Source: Pyrocephalus nanus
Lineage: Eukaryota; Chordata; Aves; Passeriformes; Tyrannidae
Reading direction: 5' to 3'
Assembly: GCA_038380795.1 (NCBI GenBank)
Contig: CM076264.1
Location: 14,754,001 to 14,818,000 of the forward strand
Length of the DNA stretch: 64,000 nt
Shown in pieces: positions 39,901 to 53,487 of this stretch (positions within the stretch are counted from its first letter, which is position 1; each line of letters begins with the position of its first letter). Under the pieces are notes generated by a model, which saw nothing but the letters and a program-made list of their open reading frames with translations, was not told where the DNA came from and did not search any database. The position numbers and the translations under genes are program-made.

Positions 39901-42900
39901 AGGCAGCTCACAGTGGTCACCCTTATCTATCCATCAAAGTACAGGGTCTGCTGGCAGCCCTTCCTCTCCTTCTTCCACCCCTTCCTTAGGAACAGGCTGG
40001 CTGGACCTGAGAGTCCTTTCTGCAGGGAGCTGCCAGCAGACCTGCAAGTCGGAGTCCTCTGCCCCAGTCCCACACATCACCAGGCTTTTCTCTTCCGATT
40101 CTAAGGAGTACCAAGGTAAATTATACGCTAAGAATTATTTATAGACTTCCTGCAAGTGACTTCCCATAGCTTTGATGAACACAAGACAATGGCTCTGTTC
40201 ATCTTCCGTCTGTGACTGTGCAACCAATAAACGTTTCTATCAACAAGCATTTGAGCAAACAACTGCTTCAGTTTGTTCCAAGCACCTTAGGCTAGAAAAA
40301 CAGTATCAGCAAGCAAACTTATAGAAAAGAGATTATATGCTGCCTTGCTCCTCCCCACCACCATTTCGCTCTAAGCAGGCATTTCTGACAAAAAAAAAAA
40401 ATTCTCTTGTAGAGAATTTAAACTAAAATTTGTCAGCATAAATCTGATAGCATTTGATGTTTACCCAATACATATTTTTAGTGCCTACCTATGCAAACAC
40501 TAAAATAGTATAAACAGAGCTATACTACAAAACTAGCAAAAATTAGTAACACTTAATTCCTTGCACATGGACCCTGGATCCTCAGACCCTGGAACTACAG
40601 AGGTTCACTTCAGTGTGGGGAAAAGCTTCAGGCTGCTATGTGGATGCTTTCATGAACCCAGCAAAGGACAAGAGTCACTATTTGTTCTTGGAATATACAA
40701 ATATCATTAGGAGGCAAAAAAATATGCTGACTCTTTAGAGTAATACCTTTTTATTACAATTCAAAATCCGTCCCAAATATCTCACCACAGAAACTGCTGA
40801 TGTTTGCTACTGTACTACCTACAACCACTGTCCTGCAGGTTATAAAAGAATTGCTCCTTTAAGATATGATCCAAATATCACTAAATATGGAGAACAAAAT
40901 CCTGAGAAAATAAACCTTACCACATCAGCATTCTATAATATTAGGAAACTATTTGCATCATGCGGCTTGTGCTAAAATACTTAATGATCTCATCCTTACC
41001 ATAACAAATTATATGCCAGAAAAAGACCTTGAAGGTCAACACTGGCAACAATTAAAAAGTAATGAAAAACATTCATCCCTTAGGCAGAGTTACAATTTCT
41101 GAGTTTGAAGCAATGTGCTGTATATTTTATTAGCTATCACTTGTTTAATTATTCATTGGAGCTCCTCTTATGCTCCATAGAGCAACCTCACATTGCTAGG
41201 ATTTCCATTTGAATGCTATTACCGATTCAAGGACAAATCTCATTTAAACTTTAGCTTTTGTTTTTATTTTCCAAAACATAAATTATGTTCACAAATTAAT
41301 GGCTCTGCCTTATTTGCTATTTATAATTCTGTTCACAGTAGCTTCAACCTGGGACCCTACACACCATCCCTTCAACGATGGTATTTTGAGTGTCCGCATT
41401 CATCTGCTCCAGTATTCCTACAAAACCACACAAGTTTTCAACCAACTGCATCCCTCCCTTGGCCAGCCAGAGTAATTTTTATTCCTGTCTCATTTGCAGT
41501 AGCAGCTCACTCGAGCACAGTATTTCAGTATTTTCTTAAAGAAACTCACTGAGTTCAAACAAGGCGATAGCGCCATGAAATAACTTCTATGCTTTAATTG
41601 CCATTTAATTACACTTCCTGGATTTCCTAGCAAGTAAATAAAATCTTTCCCAAGGTTTACTGGAGGAATAAGGGGCTGTACAAACAGGACAGGCTTAGAC
41701 TGGTATTATCTGCAGTTCTTAATTTATCCTTCAATGTGGCCATACACATTTATGCCCTGCTGGGGATTCACAACACACACAAGGGAAATTAGCTAGAAGA
41801 GTTTTTTGAGTAAGAGAGGAAAAGCCCGTTTGCTGTTTTGTGATCAACAACTTGAGATAGGTTCCGCATTTAAAATTTCATTAGTGGAAATATGTATGTG
41901 TATTGTACTGAAACGGTGCAAGAGGAAAAAAGGGAATAAAGTAGAATGGAACAACATATCTGCAATGGCTTAATATGTGCTTTATACAAAATCATTTTTG
42001 TAGAATAAAATAATGGAAAATGTCATGAAAATTGATGTTAACCCCTTTTTTTGCCTCTCCCCTTCTTCTTACAAAAATATACCCACTTCCTGAACTAAAC
42101 AATGAGCATGTATTTCCATACAATGAATAGTCAAACTCTATCTAATGCTCAAAAAAATATTGATATTAATTAAACCCAGCAGCTTCTAAAAGAAAAAGGC
42201 AACACTGCTCTCCAATATTCCTTGGTAAACGTGAAAACATACTTTGAGCAGCAAGAAGAATTGAAATTTATAGTACAAGACAAACTCTCCCTTACCATTC
42301 AGGCTTGGTTTCATGACACTGTCAGTATCACCAGGAAAGTGAGTTGTTTACATAATAGGGGAAATTATTTACAAGCATTACTACAACTACACTGGTTTTA
42401 TATTATATAAATAAAGGTGGCAGCAAAATCCACTTTAACCCATTCTAAATTAAAATTAATTCCTAAGATCAGACCAATTTTGATTTTATGATATAAAATT
42501 TGGGTTAGGTGGAAAACAGAAGTTGTATAGCAGTTGTCTTAAAACTTCATTTGCTGAGTTTGGAAAAGTACAGAAAGGGGGTACAACTGCTCATGAGCCC
42601 TTGAGCAGCCTGGGGCACAGAGGGGCTGCACCTCCATCCCACTCCTACCAGGAACACAGATAGGAATATCTTTTAAACATAAACACACACCCCTCAACAT
42701 AGAATCTCTCTGTAAATAATCACATTTTTTGTATCCAAAATTTCCTATTGACTACAGAGACAGAGAAACTTCAGACCCATGTCCAGCAGGAGACTTCTGT
42801 GCATGTATTTTGCTTTACTGGTGGAGAACACACTTTCACAGTGTGTTTGAGATCCAGGTCATGTGGAAGTTTTCCAGAGAAAGTCTCTTAAAGCTTTCCT

Positions 42901-45900
42901 GATGAGATTGGAAAATCTGGACAGACCAGTTCCTTGTTAGTCTTAATTAAAAGGCCATCGGGACGTTGATCCAGTAGTGAAACCTGAAGGAACATACACA
43001 GTCTTAACTGAAGATGACAATAAGAAACCCCATTCACTAAGGTCATATTTGGTCAGGAGTCCTCTTATATTTCTTCTTTATATGGTAGAAGATACAGGCA
43101 CTCCTGAGGGCAAGTCTCAGCCACCAATGAATGGGCAGAGGGAGAAAGAATGAAATCCATATACGCAGACAGGAACAAGAGGTAAATTTCTGGGATACAT
43201 ATCACAGAATAAATATGTACTCCCATTTCAGCATCCCTTCTCCTGAGCTACTTCCAGTCATTAGCAACCGCCTATATCTGGTTTGCCCACTTCAATCAAG
43301 CCATGTTCAACTCCATCTCCCAAAATAAATATTGGACCTTTGCCCAGATGTAAATAACATCTTGCATGTGTCCCACCTCTTTGACTCCAAAACTTCTGCC
43401 TTGCTCAGAAGGCAGCACCAAGGACACTTTTCACCCTTTCCAGATGTTTCTAAGTGTCTCTGAAGGATGGAGTAGACAACTTCTCACATGTGTGCAGAAG
43501 TCAGTAATGGCCAGCAGCCAAATCTGCTCCACTAACCCAAACCCATCAGCAGGGCTCATGTGCTCATGAACACCAAGGATGGGGAGGGCTGGTCACAACT
43601 GCTGCCCAAACATCTTCAGCATGCCACTGGGAATACCTAGCATAAACTTTCTAGTAAGGGAAAATAATTTACTCCTAGACTTTCCTGCAACAGTGTTAAG
43701 CAGCAACCAAGCAGAAAACTGCCATCCAGTACTATACGTCTTCAACACATCTGCCTGCTTGCTCTAAACAGATCCATTTAACTCCCTTAACCCCTCTTCT
43801 ACAATCCATTTTGTCCCAAACCACATGCAAGTGGAATGTTAGCTCTTTGGGACACATGCTAAGGATGTGATCCCAAGCTCCTGGGATAAAGCATCCCTTA
43901 ACAGCAACCCAAACTTCCTTTTTTTTAATCCAATTTGCCTAACTTCCTAACATGTCAGTGCGAGTCATTTAGCATTCCAAGACTGGTCATCAAAATCAAA
44001 AAAGACCTACCAACTTAGATACAGGAAGATTACTACCAAGAAGGCTACAGAGAGAAAACTTACTTCTGTTTTTAAACAGTTATACCCAATACACTTTCAA
44101 TTTCTTGCCAGGCTTAGCTGCCTAAGACTTAAGATACAGTTGCATCCCAGGCAACAGTATTTTGTGAGAAACAGACATGCTCTACGTGTCTGTGCATTAA
44201 TTAAATTAAATGAAAATGCTCTGAAAAAAGACAGACTAGATATGTAAGTATGTCTATCCTTAAACTGCTCTAAAACATAATGGGGATTTAACAAAACTGT
44301 ATAAATATGGACAAAACCCACTGTTACCTACATGAGCCAGTAGTAAGAACTTTTCATAATTAGACTTTCACGAATGAAGTGAGGAGTTGATTTTATCTGG
44401 TACACCACAGTAATTTGCTGTGCAGCTTCATGAAACTGCCACAAATAGCATTACAGCCAAAGCCCAATTGTTGCTGAAATGCATTCAGTAAAATGGAAAA
44501 TACAGAGAAATACAACACAGTATTTGTCTCTCAACCCACATTATATATTGTGTTTCTAAATTATATAGTATTATATTTTCAAGTTTTTAATATAGTTTCC
44601 CACTGAGGAATTGATAACACAGGAGATGTTCTTTGACCTTTTCCTTCTGAATATCTAAATAATATACCACATAGGTTTATAAACCAAATAACTCTCTAGG
44701 CTTTTATTAGATCCCAAGGGATAAAATCCATTTTAAAAAACCACCACATGTAGCAATGCATAAAAGAGCTAATGCAAAATGCTTTCCCTGCCCTGCTATT
44801 TCTCACCTGCATCACATTTTCTCCTGTACAGTTGCAAATGCAGTTTATGAGTTTACACGTATCTGAAAGACAAAAATTGGACTTCTAGCACCTGAAAATC
44901 TGCACTGAACACCCTGACAATACAAATCATGATCCTGCGCACCCACCAGTTCATACTTAATGGATTCAACACAGCATTGCCATGTCTTTAAAGGCTTGAC
45001 CCAAGCAATGGACGAAATAACTTATCAAGCTTTTCTATTCCCCAGATATTGCAGAAAGTATTTCATGGACTTGTTCCAAATTTAGCAGGATGTTAAAAAC
45101 CACACAGCCACCAGATAAGTAATTTGTGGGGCAGCTCAATCAAAAAGCTAGGCTGATCCTTTAAAAGAGGCCTTACGGGGATTTTGATTTGATAATGTTT
45201 GTATCTCTACAATTAATCACAAAATAATGAAGAATTCAAGCGATCACAGTCAGGGATTGGGAGTGTGAAAAGATGCATGCTGTGCATGACAAGAATCAAA
45301 GTGCCAGAATAACTCAGGGAAAAAAGCATAACATAAAACAGTTAATATAAGTTAGAAACACTGGAAACTTTCAACCTGCAGCAGCTTAAGCAAAGCCTTT
45401 GTATATGGCCAGTCCCACTGATTTTAATGGGGCCACTGCTGCAAGCAGAAAAGCTCCATGCAGGAGCCTGTCTGCCAGACCATGCATCAAGCAACGTGTC
45501 AGGAGAAGCTGTCAGGACTTTAAATGATGCGAGATCAAATCATCCCTCTAAAGACACAATTCTGTCTGCTTCTAAAACTTCGAGCAGATGCTATTTCAGA
45601 AAATGTGAATTATAATTCACCATTAAATCCAGAGCTGATTTGGTTTGTTTGGGGAGCTTGGGGCCTCGTTTGGGGGCTTTTTTTTTGCTATGAGGCATAC
45701 ATCTTAAATGTGCTGCTCTGGAAAGAGGCAAAACATCCACTGTCATCAGACCTATTTACAAGCATCATTTTAGAACATGATTCCAGTTTCTTTCCAGATC
45801 AGTTTATCACACTGGTTTGCACAATCTAAATTAATAAGTGGCACAATGAATAGTTAATATCAATTTTGAGCTGCTTCCTTTAATGAGACCAATATTTCCA

Positions 45901-48064
45901 TAGTTTCCAAATATATGACAGAACTTTATCTGAAAAAGATATAGACTAAGTTGTTTATCTTCTATTTCCAATTTCTCAGATTTTGACAAATGGAATTGCA
46001 AGGAGAAATATTCCTGCAGCCTTTCCAACACAGATAGCTGATACTGTTAGTTTTTCAAATTTAGTGCATTATTCCAAGTTAATTCTACCTTTGCCATACA
46101 GAGGTTGATTTTCCCTTCCTCCCTCCATTGATGAACTGCTCCCCAGCATTTCTTCAAGGCAAAATACATGGTCACAACAAATTAGAGTTTTAATTACCAC
46201 AGCCATCCTCTGGTGAAATGCTGAGCAAAATACGAGTCCTATGGAAAGTTAGTGGGAACAGTCACTGATTCCCATGAGGGCAGATTTCAACCTCCTGAAA
46301 GAATTTCCTCCTTATTAATTCAAAATGATAACAAGTTCTTTGTTTTTTGGATTTTTTTTTTTTTAAGGAGCTGTTTCCCCACATCCTAATGAGATAAAAA
46401 TATATCATTCCTTACCGTTCTATCCCATTTTCTTCAAGCGCTGCCAATAACAGTATTTAGTGACATCATTTTCTCAAAAACAAAATACTTGCCTTTTTCT
46501 GGGTGCCTGATGAAAATTTTACCTACATTTATCCATTTAAAATCACTCAAGAATGTCTAAAATCGTTCTACTGTTATTAATATTTAAATAATAAAAAAGC
46601 TTAATAAGAGAGATGAGGAAGTCAGTTACTGTGAGATTTTATTCCAGCTAATACAGAGAAACTGAAGCAATAGACCTGATGCAATAGAGCTAAAATTGCT
46701 TTAAAAGTTTCATGATTTATTACAAATGCAAAGATGAATGAAAGGTATTAAATAAAAAAAAAATAAATATGAAACAAACATGGATGGGACTTTTTTATCT
46801 AATGTTTATGGAAATCTAGAGGCAGCAAAAAAGCACCTTATTGGCACACGACGTGACTGGACATCAAAGACAGCACACACCTCTGGGAAACACTGACACT
46901 GCTCTATCCCTTCTCCTCCTGCCACGAACATAAAATATAACCACTTTTCACAACACCTCTAAAAATGACAAAGGAAAAAATGAGTTGCCAGTAAAGCCTG
47001 AGCAGCAAAACCGTTGTCATGAACACTTTTATTTTCAACATGAGCATAGACTTTTGTGGGATTAGTTCAGCAATGGAAAAGCTCATTTACTGCTCAGATA
47101 ATTTCAGCTCCTATGAACCCTGACATGTGAATAAATGCTCCTCTGAGTACTCTGGTTCAGCTTACCTGCATAAAGCTGTTCATTTGACCAAAGCTACTTT
47201 TTCCACTTACAGTATGAAGGATCACCCTTCCGTGATTAGAGGGCTGGGGAAGGGGAGGGGCACAAGGGTAGAAGGAGTTTTGCTGGAAGGTTATCTGTTA
47301 CTGTTAAGAACCTTCTAAAAATACTGTATTTTTTTTACTTAATAGCTGTCTATGCGCTAGCTGTACATTGTGCTTGAATCTCAACTCAAATATTTTTCAA
47401 GTATATCATTTACATTTCCTAGAAAGCATCTTAACTGTTTGCAAGGCCCACCATCACTCCCTTAAATGTTTATTTCTGGTATCATAATATACTTCAAGTA
47501 GCTTACATGCTACATTATCAGTAAGACTTTATTTATTTGAGAAAGTCACAGTTTACATGATAATTTTATTAGGTCAAAATTCAGCTTTTGTTTCCGCTTC
47601 TCTTCCCTTTATATAATGCACCTAACGCAGAGAGAGGGCAGGCTGTTCAGGCTTGTTACTGCAGCATGAAATGAGGCTAATATTATGCTTTCTTATATTT
47701 CCATGCTCATTCTTCATATCAAGCTTTAGTCCTGGCTTCTGAACTCTGAACCCTCATGGGTGTTGCACGTGGACCTGCCTCCTGGGCTTAGATAACTCAG
47801 AGGCTCTCACTAGCCTACAGAGAGAGCAGGTATCTGCAGAATATCCAGCACTGACACAGGCTGCAGAAAAATAAACTGAAGCTCAAATACAGGATCTTCC
47901 CATTTCTCGATTTCACTGGTGTCAGTTGGTAGATTTTCAATAGGCCTCCTATCATACTTTTTTTTTTTTTCCTTCCCCTCCTCATTCTGGGATCACAGCC
48001 AATCCCCAGCACAGCAGCTGACTTTCCCCAGAACTAACTAGAAATATTCTGATAGACTCTATTT
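33964..48064. other. Intronic sequence, no gene seen
   Basis: Long intron segment. It holds a homopurine tract at 35283-35350, a GC-rich block at about 35390-36230 and another at about 39480-40110, both open in several frames on both strands, a short CA/TA-rich stretch at about 36700-36732, and 'CCCACTGATTTTAATGGGGC' at about 45415 that may be a scrap of a MITE-like repeat. No exon was recognised. Confidence 0.6.
35283..35350. repeat. Homopurine tract: G16, then A-rich
   Basis: G16 at 35283-35298 is followed by GGAGGG, a 7-base A run, GG and A16, then GGAAGAAAAAGAAAAA. Apart from one T at 35307 and one at 35309 it is purine only on the + strand. The G run could form a quadruplex and the purine/pyrimidine asymmetry could form a triplex. 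Confidence 0.88.
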
Positions 48065-48125
48065 ATAGACTCAAAAACTTAGGACTGGAAGCAGCCAACC
48101 AAATTTTTCCATTCCTTGCTCCCCT
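48065..48125 (-). mobile_element. Possible old CR1 tail fragment, antisense
   Basis: AAACTTAGGACTGGAAGCAG, CCAAATTTTTCCATTCC and TTGCTCCCC loosely follow the reversed CR1 tail ('CATAGGACTGGAAGGGACC...TCTAGTCCA...CCCTGC'). It is short and diverged and lies just before the ATCT microsatellite. Confidence 0.3.
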
Positions 48126-48128
48126 CTG

Positions 48129-48162
<34 letters not shown>
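48129..48162. repeat. (ATCT)n microsatellite, about 8 units
   Basis: A perfect tetranucleotide run, followed by the diverged units GTTTGTCTGTC. A + strand ORF through it reads a Leu-Ser-Ile-Tyr repeat and is an artefact. Confidence 0.95.
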
Positions 48163-51100
48163 GTTTGTCTGTCCTGGGCTAACCCAAATTCCAGCCTTAT
48201 ATGCTTCTCTGTCCTTACAATCCTACCCAGAACAGGTATACCAGAGGCAAACACAACCACCTTACACATCCCAAAGCACCTGTGGAGACCCCTGCATGCA
48301 ATTTACTGAACAGACTAAAACAGCACGAAACCTCTACTTTTATGTCACTGTAGAAAGTATTCAGGATAATCTTATCTTCTGTCACTATAAATCAAAGCTA
48401 AGGAAAAACTAAGATTTCTGTGAGAGATTCTACAATCGTATCTAAAACCTCTGCAGACTCATCAGACTCATCAGTTTGGACTTGCCTTTAATTTCTTTGT
48501 TAACTCTGAGAAAACCAATCATAAATAATATTTTTTTTTGGCAGGCTTAAGCAGTGGAAGATACCTACTGGCTTTTATTCTTGTATTTTTAATACATACA
48601 TACACACATATATGTATAGCCAGTACTTGCATAAGTCAAGTAAGGTTGGTCCCCATTACTGTAGGTACAGTATGAATATACAGCAAAAGAAAATCCACGT
48701 CCCAAAGTAAGAACAGTATTTCAGCTGACTTGCCCTTGGACATCCGATTCTGAAAAATTATCTATTTGCAATCCTACCAGATTCTGTTCAATATTTCATA
48801 CTGCAGATAATGTATCAGAAGTATAAATTCTGAAATAGAAAGACTAGTGCACTCTGGAAGCAATACCTGGCAAATCTGATTTTTACTTAACCTTACAAAT
48901 GTTGCTAGGAAACCTTACTCAATATTTACTTCAAGCCTTTAAAGAAACAGACTCATTCATACTAAGCTACTGGTGGGAGCACTGGGGACTTGGCGGAGAA
49001 GCCCCAACCTAAATTTACTCTTGACATCTAACTTTCCTAATCTACAGACCTGACATAATATAGACATATTATTAGGAGTTGGATATGTAGTTGCCTTACA
49101 TTTGCAGGAGTTGTAACAGTACGGGTATTTTGGACACTGCAGGCAGTGGAAACAAAGTAGCAAAGTTCTGCTCTACTGCTTGATTTATTGTATATTTAAT
49201 TAAAATAAAAAAGCTACAATATTAATGCAAAGTTTTCTACAAATGACAGATTATTTTTACATTTCTGTGAATAGTGGATAATTTAACAAATTTCACCATC
49301 AACTCTCATGTCTAGTACAGAGATATACAGTACTTTCATCTTCCCAGGTGAAACATCAGAAAAAGGCTAGATTGTACCAAAATCAATAAATGGGAAACAT
49401 TTCTGTATTTACTGCTGTCTTTCAAATTGATTCCATGAAATGTATCTGTAAAAATCAGTCAAAGCTATTTCTTGTAAACCTAACTGATGAGATGCTGAAT
49501 ATTCTTAATTTTTAGTCATGTCAGACAAAAACACAAGTTTTCCTAGGACCTAGTGCACTATGCTGAAGCTTATATCCTCTTGCGCCTGCTATTTTCCTTG
49601 CTCCTATAATCCTTCTCTTCTTTTCCATTAGATCATATTTCTTATTCCTCTGCATTCCTGATCCCAAGCTCATTCCTACTTGGTCTCGAATAATTTTTTT
49701 CTCTCAGCATGAAAATTGCGTTCACTAGTATTAAATTACTGATTTAAGTCATGCCAACATCAATATCACCTTTGAGTTTGGGGTACACCACATGATGGAA
49801 AAAAGCCAATATATATTCCAGTCAGCAGCAACTCTTCCTACAGAGTCAGATACAGCACAAGCTCAAAGCCTCAGGTACCTCAGGCAAAATTTGGAAAGAA
49901 CTATAAACACCCACACTGCAGGCACTGGTGTAGACTTTGAAGTCCCCAGGAACACCTACTGACCCCCACCACTGCTATCCCCCCAAAACCACGGCTGGAG
50001 CTGCCATCTCCTTATGCCTTGAAGCATTCCACCTTTGAAGAGGAGCTTGGCAGATGGAGGACCTGGCTTCTGTGCACCAACAGAGTCGGCTTCATGGACC
50101 TTGCGATAACCTTAGTAAGACTTCCTTTTAATAAGCACAATATCAGGTGTTTGTGCTGAAGCAAGCAGAACCTGAAGCATCTTGAGATCATGGAAAGGGC
50201 TAATACAGGTAGAAGGACATGGAACAATAGTGGAGGACATGGAGTATCTTATTCATCACAGTATGGAGGGTATGGAAATAAGAAAAAGATGAATTTCTTT
50301 TTATGAGCTCAAACCTCATCTGTATCCTGGTATTACAGTGCTGATTCATTAGAAATTATGATAGGTTTATAACTCTTTTTTTCCCTATAGTTATCTTATA
50401 AATAGACTTAATGACTGTAAGTCATTTACAACCACAAATACATCACCTAGTCAACTCAGTTAGCCTCATATTAAAATTAATTTATCAGACATCCACAATA
50501 TACAATTAGCTGCAAATCAATAGGTTTACTTTACAAAAAATTATTGATCCACAAAGCAGGTTTTTTTCACAAAATTACAATTGTAAGTTGTTAGTTTGCC
50601 TAACTTACAGCTGCTTGTAAATACTTAAGGCAGCTGCCCATAATCAAAACAATTCTGTTTGCCTTTACAGATTAGTATTGTAAGAAATATCAGAATATCC
50701 TCAAATCATATCTAGCTGAAGAGAAGTGAAATTCACTTAATGGAAAAAAAAAAAAGTATACAGCCTATTTGTCACTTCAGTTTCACTTCCTACTTCCAGG
50801 ATTTAATTCAGCCGTTTTCAGGATTTCTAGAGTGCTGTGAAGGATGACTAAGTAGGTACTTTGCTCATTCTGGACACAACTTATGAACAAACACATCTGC
50901 TGAAAACAGTGCCTCTAATTTTATTGTGGAATAATTTCCTCTGCCGGTAAATCTAGATCTTTTTGCAATTACAGATGCTTGAGCTAACAGGTGAAAATGT
51001 AATTAGCACAGAGGCAGCACCTACATTATGGGCAGAGGGCCGTGATAGAAGGAGATCTATCAAGAGGAGTGGTAGGTCCTGAGGATCCACCACCCATTTA

Positions 51101-53176
51101 TAGGTGTCACAAGGGTTATGATTCAGGCCAGCTCCAGCAGGGTCCCATGGACAGAAGCCATTAGAGGCTGGAGTGCCCTGGGTGGCTGCTGGAGTACTTT
51201 TTTCATCCCCAGCTGGTTCAGAAGTATCTGGTTTTTCACTTCTCAGCTGCCCCGTGATGTGAACCACAGCACAGAAGAAGGCGGCAACTGGAAGATTTGC
51301 TTCAAAAGCACATTTCTCATCCAATTACAAAATGCTAACAAACCCCTACTAAGTCTACTAGTAGCCTTCTGCAGTTAACTCGTGTTTATGTTAGGAAAAA
51401 CCCACAATGGATGCAGTTTTAGTCCTAGGAAAAAAAAAAAAAAGTAAATCAGCAACTTACTCTTTTCACTTCTATTTCTATATACATTAGCTCCTCTGAC
51501 TTATTTCCCTTTTTAAGATAACATGTCCATCCAAAACACTCATCCTCCTTGCTTCTTTCACCAATTGGGTTTAATATGAAGTGCGTAACCATTCCTTATC
51601 TAATTATCTGCATGTGCAGTTTGAAGTTGTCATTACTGCATATTTAATCAATGTCTAATCTCCTTTTTACTGTCAAATCTCCAGAAACACAAATTTCAAG
51701 CAGTCTCAAGAATCAGAAAGGTTAGTTGGGAAACAAGTGCAAATCAAGTGCATTGTTTCATTGCAACATTATCTTATGTCATTAGTTGGCAGCAGTCATA
51801 AAGCTCTGGACCACTTCCAAAATATACTTCCATGCACTGAGCAGAAGCTGATACGTTTAACCCCCACACACACTTTGTTCATCTTCCAGCTAATTTACAC
51901 AGATTCAGATTAAAATAAGGAGTTAAAAATCCTAATGGTATAAACTGGAATTATTCTGCTTTTGCCACTGTGTATCTGAAGGAAGAGTAGGGTAAAGCTA
52001 TGCAGGGTTTGTAGAGCTAATTCTGCAGCAATGTGGGTTTACTTGATGCATTTTCCAGCAGGGCAGTCTGCAATGAAGGTTCTATGCAGAATTTTGACAA
52101 GCCAGTCACGTTCAGTAACTTTCTTATCCTTAAGGAATATTCATTTGCCAATATTTGTTTTTAATTATTAACTTGAGAAAGCCTCAATGCTCAAAACATA
52201 ACAAAACAAAAACATGAGGTACCCTAAATCCAAGCAAAAAGGCTACTAGCTAGGGGGCAATTCTGAAGAAATGAGGGAAAAGGACCTTCAACAGCAGTCC
52301 AGGGCACCCTGTTTTCTCCCTGCTGGGCTCAGGGTGCTTAAAGAGTCCACTGCCATATACAGCTTCAGAGAGCAGGTTTACTACCCAAATGTAAGGACGT
52401 GGACACACCCATAACAAAGGACTGTGCCTAAGTCTGGGACAAGACTTCTTGCCAGTTATGGCAAGCAACACCTGCAGTGGTCCAGAAGCGATGACATGTG
52501 CTCAGTTTCTACCAAACAATAAAAAAGAATGGACCTTGAGCCTTAGAAACGGCAAACATAAAAGTATATTGTCTTCAAGAGAGACTCCTGAATTTTTCCA
52601 GGAAGTTTTTCCCTGTTCCAGGACCCACACCTGTGCAAGGTTCTAGTTGTTTAATTTAATTTATCCAGATGAGTTTGGAAGTTAAGACAGTTATATCTAG
52701 TGAAGTATCTCCGAAGCTACCATTAGAGGAAGAGCTCTCTAACTGCTCTAACATACTGCACTCTCTAGCACAAATTTAATTTAGTTTAAAATAATGAAGC
52801 TGACAGCTCAGATAGTCTGCCTGGAAACTGTGCAAATTTCCCACCCACCTTCATTTGCAAGGTCCCTGACACTCCAGTCTTCAAAAATGCTGAAGTGCAT
52901 GACAGGTTTCTAGAGACAAGTCTTCAGCAGCACTAAAAGTGAGATCTCCGACCTTTCAGAGCAGCTCATATTTGAACTCATGCCTCCTGAGGGAAAAGAA
53001 AGGTTGCTGTCATGATGCCCCAACCTTAAGGCACTTCCAGAAGCAATCCCTTTCCGGCTCCTAGTCTGAGGGCAGTGACCTAGATGAAACTTGACTAGGA
53101 GACCAGGTCCTACCTCCAGAACTGCTCCTGTCAGACAAGAGGCTGTATTTGAATTGAGAATGTGGTGAACCACCCA
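48163..53176. other. Intronic sequence, no gene seen
   Basis: AT-rich intron with a short CA/TA stretch at about 48590-48616 and small A runs. GC-richer patches at about 49940-50070, 51000-51300 and 52850-53170 contain overlapping short ORFs on both strands. No exon or repeat family was recognised. Confidence 0.65.
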
Positions 53177-53487
53177 CCAAGGGCTGGAGAGGGACTTTTT
53201 ACACAGGCATGCAGTGATAGAACAAGGGGGGACAAGGGGGAGAGGGATGGCTTTAACAGAAGGAGGATAGATTTAGATTAGATATTAGGGGAAAATTCTT
53301 TATTGTGAGGGTGGTGAGGCACTGAAACAGGCTGTCCAGAGCAGCTGTGGATGCCACACCCATGGAAGTGTTCAAGGCCAGATTGGACAGGGCTTACAGC
53401 CACCTGGTCTAGTGGAAGGTCTCTGGCAGTGGGGTTGGAACTAGGTGATCTTTTTTGTCCCTTCCAACTCAAACCATTCCATGATAC
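53177..53487 (+). mobile_element. Avian-type CR1 LINE, 5'-truncated 3' end
   Basis: The segment reads AAGGGCTGGAGAGGGACTTT, GATTTAGATTAGATATTAGG, GTGAGGGTGGTGAGGCACTG, GGAAGTGTTCAAGGCCAG, CACCTGGTCTAGTGGAAGG and ends TTCCAACTCAAACCATTCC ATGATAC. This is the bird CR1 3' region on the + strand. It is about 90 bases longer at its 5' side than the copy near 26 kb. A GGACAAGGGGG duplication near 53225 looks local. ORFs of 149 and 86 residues on the minus strand run through it and are artefacts. Confidence 0.95.

Noticed and set aside
41193..41552. 119-residue + strand ORF
   Set aside because: Aromatic- and Ser/Pro-rich chance-like composition, no recognisable domain and no flanking gene signals.
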